Below, piece by piece: positions 17,718 to 27,113 of a DNA stretch of 64,000 nucleotides (position 1 is the stretch's first letter; every line of letters begins with the position of its first letter). The stretch is taken from NCBI RefSeq assembly GCF_002844375.1, contig NZ_CP024199.1:3574001-3638000 (forward strand), read 5' to 3'. The notes below the pieces were generated by a model, which saw only the letters and a list, made by a program, of their open reading frames with translations, searched no databases and was not told where the DNA came from. The stretch is from Thalassospira marina. Lineage in GTDB: Bacteria > Pseudomonadota > Alphaproteobacteria > Rhodospirillales > Thalassospiraceae. The position numbers and the translations under genes are program-made.

Positions 17718-18620
17718 TTAATTTGCCGGGCCGCGCCATTTTTTGACAATGGCGCGCAAATCCTGCCAGGCGACACGTTTTTGTTCGGGCGTTTTTAACA
17801 AATAGGCCGGGTGATACATCGCTGTAACATCCACCTGCAGCGAATCGGAAAACGCCAGTTCATGCCAGCTACCACGCAGGCGGGTAATGCCCTTGTTTTC
17901 TTCCAGCAGCACCTTGGCCGCATTGCCCCCCATGCACACCACAATGCGCGGTGCAACCAGCGCGATATGCCGGCGCACAAAGGGTTCACACACCATCAGT
18001 TCATCGGGGGTGGGCTGGCGGTTTCCCGGCGGGCGCCAGGGTAAAATATTGGTCAGATAAACCGTCTCGCGTGAAAGCCCGATGGATCGCAACATGGCAT
18101 CAAGCAAATGCCCCGGTGCCCCGGCAAAGGGCATCCCCTGCCGGTCTTCGTCGGCATCGGGCATTTCCCCAACCAGCATGATTTCCGCTGCCGGGTCCCC
18201 CGATCCAAACACCGTATTACTGGCCGACTTTTTAAGCGCGCAACCATCAAAGGCATTCACCGCTTCGCGCAATTCATCAATGGTGGTGGCGTCGGATGCA
18301 GCCTTTTGCGCCGATTGGCGTGCTTCCTGCGGCGCATCGGATAGAACAAACCCGCCCAGGGCTGCTGGCGGCATCATGGTGCCAGCTCCGGCCCCGGCGG
18401 CCCCCGCACGTGCGGCGGCCCCGCCCTTCAGACCAAAGGTGCCCCGTCCGCCCGGTGCCGTAGGCACAGCATTATTCTGGCGCGACAAACTTTCGGACGC
18501 GCGAAAGCGGTCCAGCGGCTCATCGGCAATCGCTTCGTCAGCGCCCATTTCATATTGCCAGATCAGGGCTTGCAGCGCGTCCAGGCTATTTACATCAAAA
18601 TTTGATATTGGTTTGCTCAT
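17718..18620 (-). CDS. Uracil-DNA glycosylase, family 4/5-like
   Basis: This enzyme removes uracil from DNA. The C-terminal 200 residues carry the family pattern: MLVGEMPDADEDRQGMPFAGAPG (motif A region), YLTNILPWRPPGNRQPT, and the motif B region AMYHPAYLLKTPEQKR. The first 100 residues are low-complexity and Ala/Gly-rich, which is common in alphaproteobacterial versions. Family 4 enzymes normally have a CxxC pair of the 4Fe-4S cluster before motif A; here only one cysteine (NAFDGCALKK) is seen there. It is divergent from ETF-QO. A weak hairpin at 17684-17707 may terminate it. Confidence 0.85.
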   Translation of the reverse strand: MSKPISNFDVNSLDALQALIWQYEMGADEAIADEPLDRFRASESLSRQNNAVPTAPGGRGTFGLKGGAAARAGAAGAGAGTMMPPAALGGFVLSDAPQEARQSAQKAASDATTIDELREAVNAFDGCALKKSASNTVFGSGDPAAEIMLVGEMPDADEDRQGMPFAGAPGHLLDAMLRSIGLSRETVYLTNILPWRPPGNRQPTPDELMVCEPFVRRHIALVAPRIVVCMGGNAAKVLLEENKGITRLRGSWHELAFSDSLQVDVTAMYHPAYLLKTPEQKRVAWQDLRAIVKKWRGPAN

Positions 18621-18724
18621 CTACACAATTAAGGCGTATGTTGCAGTGCGCCTGCAAGAACGGGCGACACATTCTGGCATGACTTTAACGATTTTGAACG
18701 CGTTGTGCCATATACAAACAGGCA

Positions 18725-18752
18725 CTTAATCGGTATAGCTTTACCGATTAAG
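18725..18752. promoter_or_regulatory. Perfect 11-bp inverted repeat upstream of ETF-QO
   Basis: CTTAATCGGTA (18725-18735) and its exact complement (18742-18752) flank 6 bases, in the region between the divergent uracil-DNA glycosylase and ETF-QO genes, about 105 bases before the ETF-QO start. It looks like a dimeric repressor or activator site; no T run follows, so it is not a terminator. No regulator gene is adjacent. Confidence 0.5.
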
Positions 18753-18856
18753 GACGAAGTGCAACACGGGGCCTGGGCGAGACCCCGATCATGACGATAC
18801 CGCCGCAGCATATAAGGGGCAACAAAGCCACCGCTGCGACAAAGGAGAGAGACGAG

Positions 18857-20494
18857 ATGGAACGGGAATCCATGGAATTTGACGTGGTGGTCGTTGGCGC
18901 AGGCGTTTCGGGCCTCGCTGCTGCCATCCGCCTGATGCAACTCGCCCAGGAACAGGAAAAAGAAATCACCGTCTGTGTGGTTGAAAAGGGGTCCGAAGTC
19001 GGTGCCCATACCCTGTCTGGCGCGGTTGTCGAACCACGCGCCTTGAACGAACTTTTCCCCGACTGGAAGGAACGCGGCGCACCGCTGAATGTTCCCGCAA
19101 CCGAAGACCAGTTTATCATGCTCAGCGAAACGGGCGCACGCAAACTGCCAACCCCGCCGCAAATGCACAACCAGGGCAATTACATTGTCAGCCTTGGCAA
19201 TGTGTGTCGCTGGCTGGGTGAACAGGCCGAGGCGCTCGGGATCGAAGTTTACCCCGGCTTTGCTGCCGCCGAAGTGCTGTTTCACGAAGATGGGGCGGTC
19301 AAGGGCATTGCGACGGGCGATATGGGCCTGATGCGCGATGGAACACCCGGCCCCAACCACGAACCGGGCATGGAACTGCATGCCAAATACACCTTCTTTG
19401 CCGAAGGGTGCCGTGGTTCGCTGTCCGAACAGCTGATCAAAAAGTTCGATCTGCGCCAAAATTCCGATCCGCAAACCTACGGCATCGGCATCAAGGAATT
19501 GTGGGAAGTTGACCCTGCCGTTCATAAGGAAGGCACCATCCAGCATACGGTTGGCTGGCCGCTGGATACCAAAACCTATGGCGGATCGTTCCTCTATCAT
19601 CTGGATAACAACCAGGTCGCCGTCGGTTTTGTGATTGGTCTGGATTACGAAAACCCGCATCTCAGCCCGTTTGACGAATTCCAGCGTTTCAAAACGCACC
19701 CGGCCATCCGCAAGATTTTTGAAAATGGCCGTCGCATTTCCTATGGCGCACGCGCCCTTAACGAAGGCGGTTTTCAGTCCCTGCCCGATCTGGTTTTCCC
19801 CGGTGGCTGCATCATCGGCTGTTCGGCCGGCTTTATGAATGTGCCGAAAATCAAGGGTTCGCACACCGCGATGAAAACCGGCATGCTTGCCGCCGAAGCC
19901 GCCTTTGAACAATTGACCAGCGAAAACCCGGCACCGGTGCTTGATGCCTATCCCAAGGGTGTTGAAAACAGCTGGATTTATCCGGAACTGCACAAAGTGC
20001 GTAATATCCGCCCAAGCTTTGCCAAATGGGGCTTCTGGGGTGGCATGGCCTATAGCGCGATTGACACCTATGTTTTCGGTGGCAAGGCCCCCTGGACCTT
20101 TAAAAACCACGCGGACCATTCCTGCCTGAAACCGGCGGCGGATATGCCGAAAATCGACTATCCCAAGCCCGATGGCAAAGTCAGCTTTGACAAGCTGTCG
20201 TCCGTCTTTCTATCCAGCACCAATCACCGCGAAGACGAACCGATCCACCTGACATTGAAAGATGCCACGGTGCCGGTCGAAGTGAACCTGGCGAAATATG
20301 CCGGGCCGGAAGCCCGCTATTGCCCGGCAGGTGTTTACGAATTTATTGCTGACGAAGAAAAAGGCGGCCAGCGCCTGCAAATCAATGCCCAGAACTGCGT
20401 GCATTGCAAAACCTGCGACATCAAGGACCCGACCCAGAATATCGTCTGGGTGGTCCCCGAAGGCGGCGAAGGCCCAAGTTACCCGAATATGTAA
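18857..20494 (+). CDS. Electron transfer flavoprotein-ubiquinone oxidoreductase (ETF-QO)
   Basis: ETF-QO passes electrons from reduced ETF (acyl-CoA, sarcosine and amino acid dehydrogenases) to ubiquinone. The N-terminal FAD motif is VVVVGAGVSGLAAAIRLM. The C-terminus holds the 4Fe-4S cysteines (RYCPAGVYEF and QNCVHCKTCDIKDP) and the typical ending PEGGEGPSYPNM. 545 residues matches the family. I chose ATG 18857 because AAAGGAGAG lies just before it; an upstream ATG at 18791 has no support. The enzyme is monotopic on the inner membrane. It is convergent with the aldehyde dehydrogenase gene. Confidence 0.97.
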   Translation: MERESMEFDVVVVGAGVSGLAAAIRLMQLAQEQEKEITVCVVEKGSEVGAHTLSGAVVEPRALNELFPDWKERGAPLNVPATEDQFIMLSETGARKLPTPPQMHNQGNYIVSLGNVCRWLGEQAEALGIEVYPGFAAAEVLFHEDGAVKGIATGDMGLMRDGTPGPNHEPGMELHAKYTFFAEGCRGSLSEQLIKKFDLRQNSDPQTYGIGIKELWEVDPAVHKEGTIQHTVGWPLDTKTYGGSFLYHLDNNQVAVGFVIGLDYENPHLSPFDEFQRFKTHPAIRKIFENGRRISYGARALNEGGFQSLPDLVFPGGCIIGCSAGFMNVPKIKGSHTAMKTGMLAAEAAFEQLTSENPAPVLDAYPKGVENSWIYPELHKVRNIRPSFAKWGFWGGMAYSAIDTYVFGGKAPWTFKNHADHSCLKPAADMPKIDYPKPDGKVSFDKLSSVFLSSTNHREDEPIHLTLKDATVPVEVNLAKYAGPEARYCPAGVYEFIADEEKGGQRLQINAQNCVHCKTCDIKDPTQNIVWVVPEGGEGPSYPNM

Positions 20495-20517
20495 GCTGGC
20501 TTAAGCATAGAACGACC

Positions 20518-20547
20518 AAAGGGCCGCATCGCCAGATGCGGCCCTTT
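20518..20547. terminator. Bidirectional terminator between ETF-QO and aldehyde dehydrogenase
   Basis: A 13-bp perfect stem (AAAGGGCCGCATC at 20518-20530 with 20535-20547) and a 4-nt loop lie between the convergent genes. Both ends are A/T-rich (AAA...TTT), so it can act on both strands. Confidence 0.85.
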
Positions 20548-20580
20548 GACGTCATGGATAGTGTTAAAGCATTCGCCCGG

Positions 20581-22116
20581 TTATTCAGGAGCATATCCAA
20601 ATGCCGCAGGCGGGTTTGCCGCCGTTTCCGTCCAGATACTTTTGGGCTGCATATATTCCATCAAGCCTTCCTTGCCGCTGGACCGGCCATAGCCGCTGGC
20701 GCCAAAACCACCAAAAGGCGACATGACATTGATGGTCTTATAGCTGTTGATCCAGAAGGTGCCTGCCCGCACATGCGCTGCCACCCGGTGCGCACGATCA
20801 ACCGATTGTGTCCACACAGCCCCGGCCAGGCCAAATTTGCTGTCATTGGCAATTTGCACGGCCTCGTCCTCGTCCTCAAACGGGATGACGGATACGACCG
20901 GGCCAAAAATTTCCTCGCGCGCGATTGCCATATCATTGCTGACATTGCCCAAAACCGTCGGGCGCAGGAAATACCCATCCTGATAGGCCGCCCCTTCCGG
21001 GCGCCCCCCACCAGCCAGCAGGCTTGCCCCGTCATCCTGCCCGCGTGCGACCAGGCCACATACGGTCTGATATTGGGCGTTATTGTTGATCGGGCCAATC
21101 TGGGTGGCGCAATCCATCGGGTCACCAACCGGAATACGGTTTGCCCCATCCACCAGCATATCGAGGAACCGGTCCATCACATTTCGCTGCACCAACAGGC
21201 GCGATCCCGCAACGCAGCTTTGCCCCGCCCCGCTAAAAATGGCGGCCTGCGCCCCCAAAACCGCACGTTTGATATCGGCATCGCCAAACACGATATTGGC
21301 CGACTTCCCGCCCAGCTCCAGCACGCAGGGCACAATGTTTTGTGCCGCCTGTCCGGCAATAATCGCCCCGGTACGCGGGGAACCAACAAACACCACCTTG
21401 CGGGTTGCCTCATGCGTGGTGGCGGCAACACCCGTTGTGGTGCCAAGACCTGCCAAAACCGTAATCACCCCATCGGGCAGCCCGGCCTTTTTCGATAATA
21501 CCCCCAGGGCCAGTGACGATAGTGGCGTCATTTCCGATGGTTTCAACACGGCCGCATTCCCCGTGCACAGGGCCGGGGCCAATTGCCAGCCTGCGGTAAA
21601 AATCGGCGCGTTCCACGGGGTAATCTGTGTCACCACGCCATAGGGTTCATGGCGGGTATAATTCAAATGGCTGGTGGGAACCGGAATCACATCACCATGC
21701 AGCTTGTCCGTCCAGCCCGCGTAATATTCAAACATCTCGGCAACTTTAAGCACCTCGACCTTTGTATCGCGGATCGGCTTGCCCGCCGTCATGGTTTCCA
21801 GCAATGCCAGATCATCCAAATGGTCACGCACCTGCTGGCCAATCCGCCACAGGATGCGCCCGCGTTCAGCAGCACTTAGCGCCCACCAGGTTTTCTGCCC
21901 GGCAATCGCGGCCTTCATTGCCATGTCCACCACCTCGGCCCCAGCATCCCGGATGTCCAAAAACGCCTTGCCAGTGGCAGGGTCAATCAGTGCAAACGCA
22001 TCGCCATGTCCGGGCATCATCGCGCCGTTTACCCAGCTTCCAATTTCATCTGCGCCAAAAAACGGGGCCATTGCCTTGCGATAATCACGGGCCATCAGGC
22101 TGGTTTTGCTGCTCAT
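20581..22116 (-). CDS. NAD(P)-dependent aldehyde dehydrogenase
   Basis: This enzyme oxidises an aldehyde to its acid. The catalytic residues are visible: Glu in VLELGGKSANIVF and Cys in GAGQSCVAGSRLLV, with the cofactor loop VGSPRTGAIIAG. The IVTPWNAP-type segment reads QITPWNAPIFTAGWQ. The style is that of betaine/gamma-aminobutyraldehyde-type enzymes; the substrate cannot be named. ATG 22116 has GGAG eight bases upstream and overlaps the stop of the upstream dehydrogenase gene (ATGA), so the two are translationally coupled and probably act in sequence. 511 residues. Confidence 0.93.
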   Translation of the reverse strand: MSSKTSLMARDYRKAMAPFFGADEIGSWVNGAMMPGHGDAFALIDPATGKAFLDIRDAGAEVVDMAMKAAIAGQKTWWALSAAERGRILWRIGQQVRDHLDDLALLETMTAGKPIRDTKVEVLKVAEMFEYYAGWTDKLHGDVIPVPTSHLNYTRHEPYGVVTQITPWNAPIFTAGWQLAPALCTGNAAVLKPSEMTPLSSLALGVLSKKAGLPDGVITVLAGLGTTTGVAATTHEATRKVVFVGSPRTGAIIAGQAAQNIVPCVLELGGKSANIVFGDADIKRAVLGAQAAIFSGAGQSCVAGSRLLVQRNVMDRFLDMLVDGANRIPVGDPMDCATQIGPINNNAQYQTVCGLVARGQDDGASLLAGGGRPEGAAYQDGYFLRPTVLGNVSNDMAIAREEIFGPVVSVIPFEDEDEAVQIANDSKFGLAGAVWTQSVDRAHRVAAHVRAGTFWINSYKTINVMSPFGGFGASGYGRSSGKEGLMEYMQPKSIWTETAANPPAAFGYAPE

Positions 22117-23012
22117 GCTTTTTCTCCTGCCCGGTCTGGGGCGCATTCGGTTATCCGGTTAAAATCGGCGTCATCGCCCAGAACTTCGTCGCTGGCCGCC
22201 CATATGTGCCCGGCCAATGCGCAAACCGGCAGGGAAACATCCTTTTCCCGGGCCAGGCTCATGGCCAGGCGCACATCCTTGCGCATCAGGCCCATGGTAA
22301 AGCCGCTGTCAAACGCGCCATTCATCACCCATTTCGGGTAATTCACCTCGCTGATCGCGCTGCGCCCGGACCCGGCATTTAAGGCCGCAATCAGGTTATC
22401 GGTTGTGACACCGGCGGCATTACCCAGGCGGATGGCCTCGCTCATGGTCAGAAGGTGGCTTGCCACCAGCATGTTATTCACAATTTTCACCGCATGGCCC
22501 GCACCCACCGGCCCGACATGGGTAATTTTACCCCCCAGCGATGCCAAAATGGGCTTCGCACGGGCGACATCGGCCTCGGCCCCGCCGACCATCATGGTCA
22601 GATTACCGCTATTGGCCCCTGCCGGGCCACCACTGACCGGCGCATCGATCAGGATATGTCCCTGCAATCGCAGGGTGGCATCAATTTCGCGGGTGACATC
22701 GGGTTCGGATGTGGTGGTATCAATCACCAGTCGCGGGTCGATATCGCGCGTGGCCAGCCCGCCTTCACCGATCAATACGCCGCGCACATGTTTTGCCGTG
22801 GGCAGCGACAGGATAATCGTCTGGCAGGCTTCAAACAGTTCGGCCTGGCTTGCAACAATGGTGACGCCCGATGCCGCCGCGCGGGCCTGGCTTTCCGCCG
22901 TTACATCAAACCCGATCACGGAAAATCCATCACGCAGCAGGGTGCGCGCCATGCCCAGCCCCATATTGCCAAGCCCGACAACGCCAATGGCGCCTGTAAC
23001 AGGATTGCTCAC
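22113..23012 (-). CDS. NAD(P)-dependent beta-hydroxyacid dehydrogenase (3-hydroxyisobutyrate dehydrogenase family)
   Basis: This oxidoreductase acts on a 3-hydroxyacid such as 3-hydroxyisobutyrate, tartronate or a related compound. The Rossmann motif is VVGLGNMGLGMA, the substrate-binding loop DAPVSGGPAGANSGNLTMMVGG, and the catalytic lysine lies in GHAVKIVNNM. The start is GTG 23012, with a perfect AGGAGG eight bases upstream. It is first in a two-gene operon with the aldehyde dehydrogenase and is divergent from a LysR gene, the usual arrangement for a regulated catabolic operon. Confidence 0.93.
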   Translation of the reverse strand: MSNPVTGAIGVVGLGNMGLGMARTLLRDGFSVIGFDVTAESQARAAASGVTIVASQAELFEACQTIILSLPTAKHVRGVLIGEGGLATRDIDPRLVIDTTTSEPDVTREIDATLRLQGHILIDAPVSGGPAGANSGNLTMMVGGAEADVARAKPILASLGGKITHVGPVGAGHAVKIVNNMLVASHLLTMSEAIRLGNAAGVTTDNLIAALNAGSGRSAISEVNYPKWVMNGAFDSGFTMGLMRKDVRLAMSLAREKDVSLPVCALAGHIWAASDEVLGDDADFNRITECAPDRAGEKA

Positions 23013-23271
23013 AATTATTGCCTCCTTGATATCAGACAGCAGGGCTCAGGCGGTAAAGGCACCTGCCTTCCCGTTCTGGTTTCGGCCCTGTCCGGTCCGA
23101 TGTGGTTTTTGATTTTGCCTGCAAACTTTCCGGTGGATGGCAAACGAACTCAAGATCAATTGCCGGAACATGTTGTTGCCGAAACAGCAACAGATATGGT
23201 CTGATTACGTGATCAGCCTCACACCCGATCCCCGATCAGGGCATGTCACCCTTTCCAGTCAGGCCACCGCC

Positions 23272-24206
23272 ATGAAGATCGACGATAAACCGCTACGCTA
23301 TTTTCTGGCCGTGTTCGAGGCCGGGTCCATCCGCACGGCTGCCGAAAACCTGCGCATTGCGCCATCCGCCATCAGCCGCCAGATCGCGGCCCTTGAAGAC
23401 CGCCTTGAAACCCTTTTGATGGAACGCACCAAACGCGGCATCATTTTTACGGAATCGGGCCATATGGTTGCCGCCCACGCCCGCCGCCGTTTTGAAATGG
23501 ACGAAGCCTTTGCCGTTGACCTGGCCGCTGCCCGCGGGGCCATTGCCGGGACGGTGCGCATTGCCAGCGGCGAAGGATTTGTTGTTGATCTGGTCAACCA
23601 TGTTGTGCGCCCGTTGCGCGATGAATTCCCCGATATCCGCCTTGAAATCGACGTGGCAGGCACCGAAAAAATGACCCACGGCATCCTGCGCGATGATTAT
23701 GATATGGGGCTTGTGTTCAACCCGCCGCGCAACCCGGATCTGGAACTTCTGGCCGAGGACCACGCCCCCCTTTGCGCCCTTGTCCCGCCGGATTTTGACC
23801 TGGCAAAAAAACAAAGCTGCGTGCTGGCCGATACTGTGAATTATCCGCTTGCCCTGTTAAACCCGCATTTCGGCGTTGCCAAACTTCTTGCCAATGTCGA
23901 CCAGGGCAACCGGCTGACGCGCGATGCCTTTCTGACAGCCGATTCGATCAATGTCGCCATTCATTTTGTCCTGTCCGGGGGGGCATAACCTTTTTGCCGG
24001 CCTTTGCCGTATCGCGACAATTACGCAGGGGCGAGGTCGTGGCCGTGCCCCTGACCAATCCCTATCTGGCGCGTGTGCCATCACACCTTCTGGTACGCAA
24101 AGGCAGGCCCAAAACCGCAGCGGTCCGCGCAGTTGCCAATATGATCTGCCAGCGGATGGAGGCATTCGGCGCGGCAAGCTACCCGAACGAACATTCCCGA
24201 ACCTGA
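23272..24206 (+). pseudogene. LysR-family regulator, frame broken at a G7 run
   Basis: The N-terminal part (from ATG 23272) has a clear LysR helix-turn-helix: LRYFLAVFEAGSIRTAAENLRIAPSAISRQIAALE. The frame stops at TAA 23986, just after a run of seven G (23977-23983). The missing end continues in the next frame to 24206: ITFLPAFAVSRQLRRGEVVAVPL is the standard LysR C-terminal subdomain. One extra G would give a 311-residue protein reading SGGGITFLPAF, matching the family. So this is a natural frameshift, a phase-variable gene or a sequence error. It lies 260 bp from the divergent dehydrogenase operon and upstream of the DUF3100 genes, either of which it may control. Confidence 0.85.
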
Positions 24207-24435
24207 CAGGCTGTTGCCGTTTTGGCAACAAAGCCATCCCAAAATGGCACTTGCTCCACCCCGGTCGAGTTTTCATTCTCGGTCAAAATCTCCGGTGCGA
24301 AAAATGGCAAAAATGTGAAATCTGCCAATGCCGGGGATATTGGGATCAGGGCCCTTCACAGGGATGATGCAAAAGATCCGGCCCGTTGAACGCCGTTTGT
24401 TTGCATCGCACCGACCACGTCAAGGAGACTGGGAA

Positions 24436-25266
24436 ATGAACGCGTTTCGGGGACAGTTGGAGCTTTGGCGGCTTCATCTTGCCGTCATCGTTATCGGCGC
24501 CATCGCCGAATTGATCGGCATTCAGAAAATTCCGTTGGGGGCCGGGGCTATTTTGCTTCTGCCGCTGCTTTATGCCTTCATCATGGCTGCCGTGATGAAC
24601 CCCAACCTTGTGCCGAAATTCGGCAAAATCATCCGTCAAAAAGAAGTCCAGGCGGCATCACCGTTAATCGTGATTGCGATCATGCCGTTTATTGCCAAAT
24701 TCGGCACCACCATCGGCCCGGCAATCAACACGATTATCGAGGCAGGCCCCGCCCTTCTGCTTCAGGAACTGGGCAATCTGGGCACCATCGTTCTGGCGTT
24801 TCCGCTTGCTGTCTGGGGCCTTAAAATGGGCCGCGAGGCGATTGGCGCAACCTTTTCCATTGCGCGCGAACCCAACCTTGCCATCATCGCCGACCGCTAC
24901 ACCCTTAAAAGTGCCGAGGGCACCGGGGTCATGGGCGTTTACGTGATCGGCACCCTGTTCGGCACCTTTATTTTCGCCATCCTTGCCTCGCTGTTTGCCA
25001 GTGCCAACCTGTTTGATCCCCGCGCCCTTGCCATGGCATGCGGCATTGGCAGTGGCTCGATGATGGCGGCCTGCACCGGTGCCCTGACCGAGGTTATCCC
25101 CTCGATGAAGGAAGAAATCCTCGCACTTGCCGGGGCCAGCAACCTTCTGACCTATGCGACCGGGCTTTATGCCGGGCTGTTCCTGGCCCTGCCGATTGTG
25201 GAAAAACTTTATAACGCGACTGCGGGCAAAAAAGACCTCGCCACCGCACAGAAGAAGGAGGCCTGA
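24436..25266 (+). CDS. DUF3100-like integral membrane protein
   Basis: This 276-residue protein has about seven to eight hydrophobic helices, including LHLAVIVIGAIAELIGIQ, GAGAILLLPLLYAFIMAAVM and GVMGVYVIGTLFGTFIFAILASLF. I assign it to DUF3100 from overall pattern; the function of that family is not known, though a transporter is likely. ATG 24436 follows AAGGAG at proper spacing; an open frame from 24328 is not supported. The next gene starts 2 bases after the stop and is also a membrane protein, so the two probably form one complex. The M20 amidohydrolase that follows suggests import or export of an amidated or N-acylated substrate. Confidence 0.65.
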   Translation: MNAFRGQLELWRLHLAVIVIGAIAELIGIQKIPLGAGAILLLPLLYAFIMAAVMNPNLVPKFGKIIRQKEVQAASPLIVIAIMPFIAKFGTTIGPAINTIIEAGPALLLQELGNLGTIVLAFPLAVWGLKMGREAIGATFSIAREPNLAIIADRYTLKSAEGTGVMGVYVIGTLFGTFIFAILASLFASANLFDPRALAMACGIGSGSMMAACTGALTEVIPSMKEEILALAGASNLLTYATGLYAGLFLALPIVEKLYNATAGKKDLATAQKKEA

Positions 25267-25268
25267 TC

Positions 25269-25757
25269 ATGTCTGAAAGTGCAGTAGCAACACAATCAAG
25301 CCGCCCGAAAATCGATCTGGTCGATCATGCGCTAACCCTGATCATTGTCTGCCTTGTCGGGCTGGTGATGAATACGGTGGGTCCGAAAATTCCGCTCGCC
25401 GATGGTTTCATGGGCATGGTGGTGATTTATTTCATCACGCTGGTTGGCCTCGCGCTCACACGGTTTGCGCCTTTCTATCTGCCCAGCGTCGCCTGGATTT
25501 CACTTGTCGGCATTGTTGCGACCCTGCCCTGGACCCCGGGTTCGGAATGGATCGTCGCACAGGCAAAATCGGTCAACTTCCTGGCGCTTGCCACCCCGGC
25601 CCTGGCCTATGCGGGCTTTGCGATTGCCAAAAAGGAAATCGAAGTCGCCAAACATTCGGGCTGGAAACTGGCTCTGGTTGCCTGCTTTGTTTTTCTCGGC
25701 ACCTATGCCGGTTCGGTTCTGGTGGCTGAACTGATCCTGCGCCTGCAGGGCGTCTGA
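25269..25757 (+). CDS. Small integral membrane protein, partner of the DUF3100-like protein
   Basis: The 162 residues contain about five hydrophobic helices (HALTLIIVCLVGLVMNTVG, GFMGMVVIYFITLVGLALTRF, WISLVGIVATLPW, and others). I do not recognise the family with confidence. It lies 2 bases after the DUF3100-like gene and 87 bases before the amidohydrolase. The tight spacing argues for a two-subunit membrane transporter. The start ATG 25269 sits after AGAAGGAGG, which is a strong ribosome binding site within the previous gene's end. Confidence 0.7.
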   Translation: MSESAVATQSSRPKIDLVDHALTLIIVCLVGLVMNTVGPKIPLADGFMGMVVIYFITLVGLALTRFAPFYLPSVAWISLVGIVATLPWTPGSEWIVAQAKSVNFLALATPALAYAGFAIAKKEIEVAKHSGWKLALVACFVFLGTYAGSVLVAELILRLQGV

Positions 25758-25844
25758 TCGGCACCAGCATTGTAAAATCTTGCAGGGCGGGGGCATCATG
25801 TTCCCCGTTTTGCCCCCATTCGCCCCTTCTACCGCGCAAAGAGT

Positions 25845-27035
25845 ATGCAGATGACAGCCTCCTCCCCCGCCCTTCATCCTCGTGCCACCGAACTCGTTGA
25901 TGAATTTACTGCCTGGCGACATCATCTGCATGCTCACCCCGAAACCGCCTTTGAAGAAAAGCTGACCAGCGCCTTTGTCGCGGAAAAGCTGCAATCTTTC
26001 GGACTGGAAGTTAAAACCGGCATCGCCAAAACCGGCATTGTCGCCACCCTTCACGGTAAGGGCGGGGCAGGCAAACGCATTGGTCTTCGCGCCGATATGG
26101 ATGCGCTGGACATCCATGAAACCACCAATTTGCCCTATGCCTCCAAACATCCGGGTAAAATGCATGCCTGTGGCCATGACGGGCATATGACGATGCTGCT
26201 GGGTGCGGCCAAAATCCTGGCTGAAAACCCCGATTTCACCGGCACGGTCGATTTCATTTTTCAGCCCGCCGAAGAAAACGAAGGTGGCGGCCGTGAAATG
26301 GTCGAAGAAGGCCTGTTTGACAGCCACCCTGTTGATGCGGTTTACGGCATGCATAACTGGCCGGGCCGCGATGTCGGCACCATGGCCATGCAGGCCGGGC
26401 CAATGATGGCCAGCTATGATGTTTTTGAAATCAATATTGATGGCCGTGGCTGCCATGCCGCCATGCCGCATCTGGGCCGCGACCCGATAACGGCAGCAGG
26501 CCAGGTTTTACTGGCATTGCAAACCATTACCGCGCGCAATGTTAACCCGCTGCAAAGTGCGGTTATTTCCCCGACCCAGATGTTTGCCGGCGACACCTGG
26601 AATGTCATTCCCGATACCGCCACCCTGCGCGGCACGGTGCGCACCTTTGCCCCTGCGGTTCAGGACCTGGTTGAAGAACGGCTTAAAACCGTGGCCGATG
26701 CCACCGCGCGCGCCTTTGATTGCACCGCGCGCGTGATGTATCAGCGCCGCTATCCCGCCACCATCAATAGCGAGGCCGAAACCGCCATCGCCTTTGATGC
26801 CGCATCGCGTGTGGTGGGCGCCAATCAGATCGACACCAGCCCCGAACCCTCGATGGCAAGCGAGGATTTCGCTTTCATGCTTAATGCCAAGCCCGGCAGT
26901 TATGTCTGGCTCGGCAACGGGCCGACCGATGGCAACTGCCTGCTGCATAATGCGGCCTATGATTTCAACGATGCCGCCATCCCCTATGGCGTCAGTTACT
27001 GGATATCGCTGGTCAAACAGTCGCTTGCGGGCTGA
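25845..27035 (+). CDS. M20-family amidohydrolase (hippurate/IAA-amino acid hydrolase type)
   Basis: This is a dinuclear metal hydrolase cleaving an N-acyl amino acid or similar amide. Metal ligands and catalytic residues are in RADMDALDI, KMHACGHDGHMTML (CGHD), FIFQPAEENEGGGREM (the EE pair), GMHNWPG and PEPSMASEDFAFML. 396 residues is typical for the M20D group. No signal peptide is seen, so it is cytosolic, which fits uptake by the membrane pair upstream. ATG 25845 or ATG 25851 is the start; AAAGAG precedes the first. Confidence 0.93.
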   Translation: MQMTASSPALHPRATELVDEFTAWRHHLHAHPETAFEEKLTSAFVAEKLQSFGLEVKTGIAKTGIVATLHGKGGAGKRIGLRADMDALDIHETTNLPYASKHPGKMHACGHDGHMTMLLGAAKILAENPDFTGTVDFIFQPAEENEGGGREMVEEGLFDSHPVDAVYGMHNWPGRDVGTMAMQAGPMMASYDVFEINIDGRGCHAAMPHLGRDPITAAGQVLLALQTITARNVNPLQSAVISPTQMFAGDTWNVIPDTATLRGTVRTFAPAVQDLVEERLKTVADATARAFDCTARVMYQRRYPATINSEAETAIAFDAASRVVGANQIDTSPEPSMASEDFAFMLNAKPGSYVWLGNGPTDGNCLLHNAAYDFNDAAIPYGVSYWISLVKQSLAG

Positions 27036-27113
27036 TTTTGCGTATTTTCCTTGTCTCGGTCGCAAACTGCGCGTTCAATAGCTGCCCTTTTTAATTGCCG
27101 GGCGGACTATCTG

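Noticed and set aside
18629..20119. A 496-codon minus-strand frame antisense to ETF-QO
   Set aside because: ETF-QO has all cofactor motifs; the antisense product has no recognisable pattern.
24212..24230. Hairpin TGTTGCC/GGCAACA after the LysR gene
   Set aside because: The stem is only 7 bp and lacks a T run, so I do not call it a terminator.
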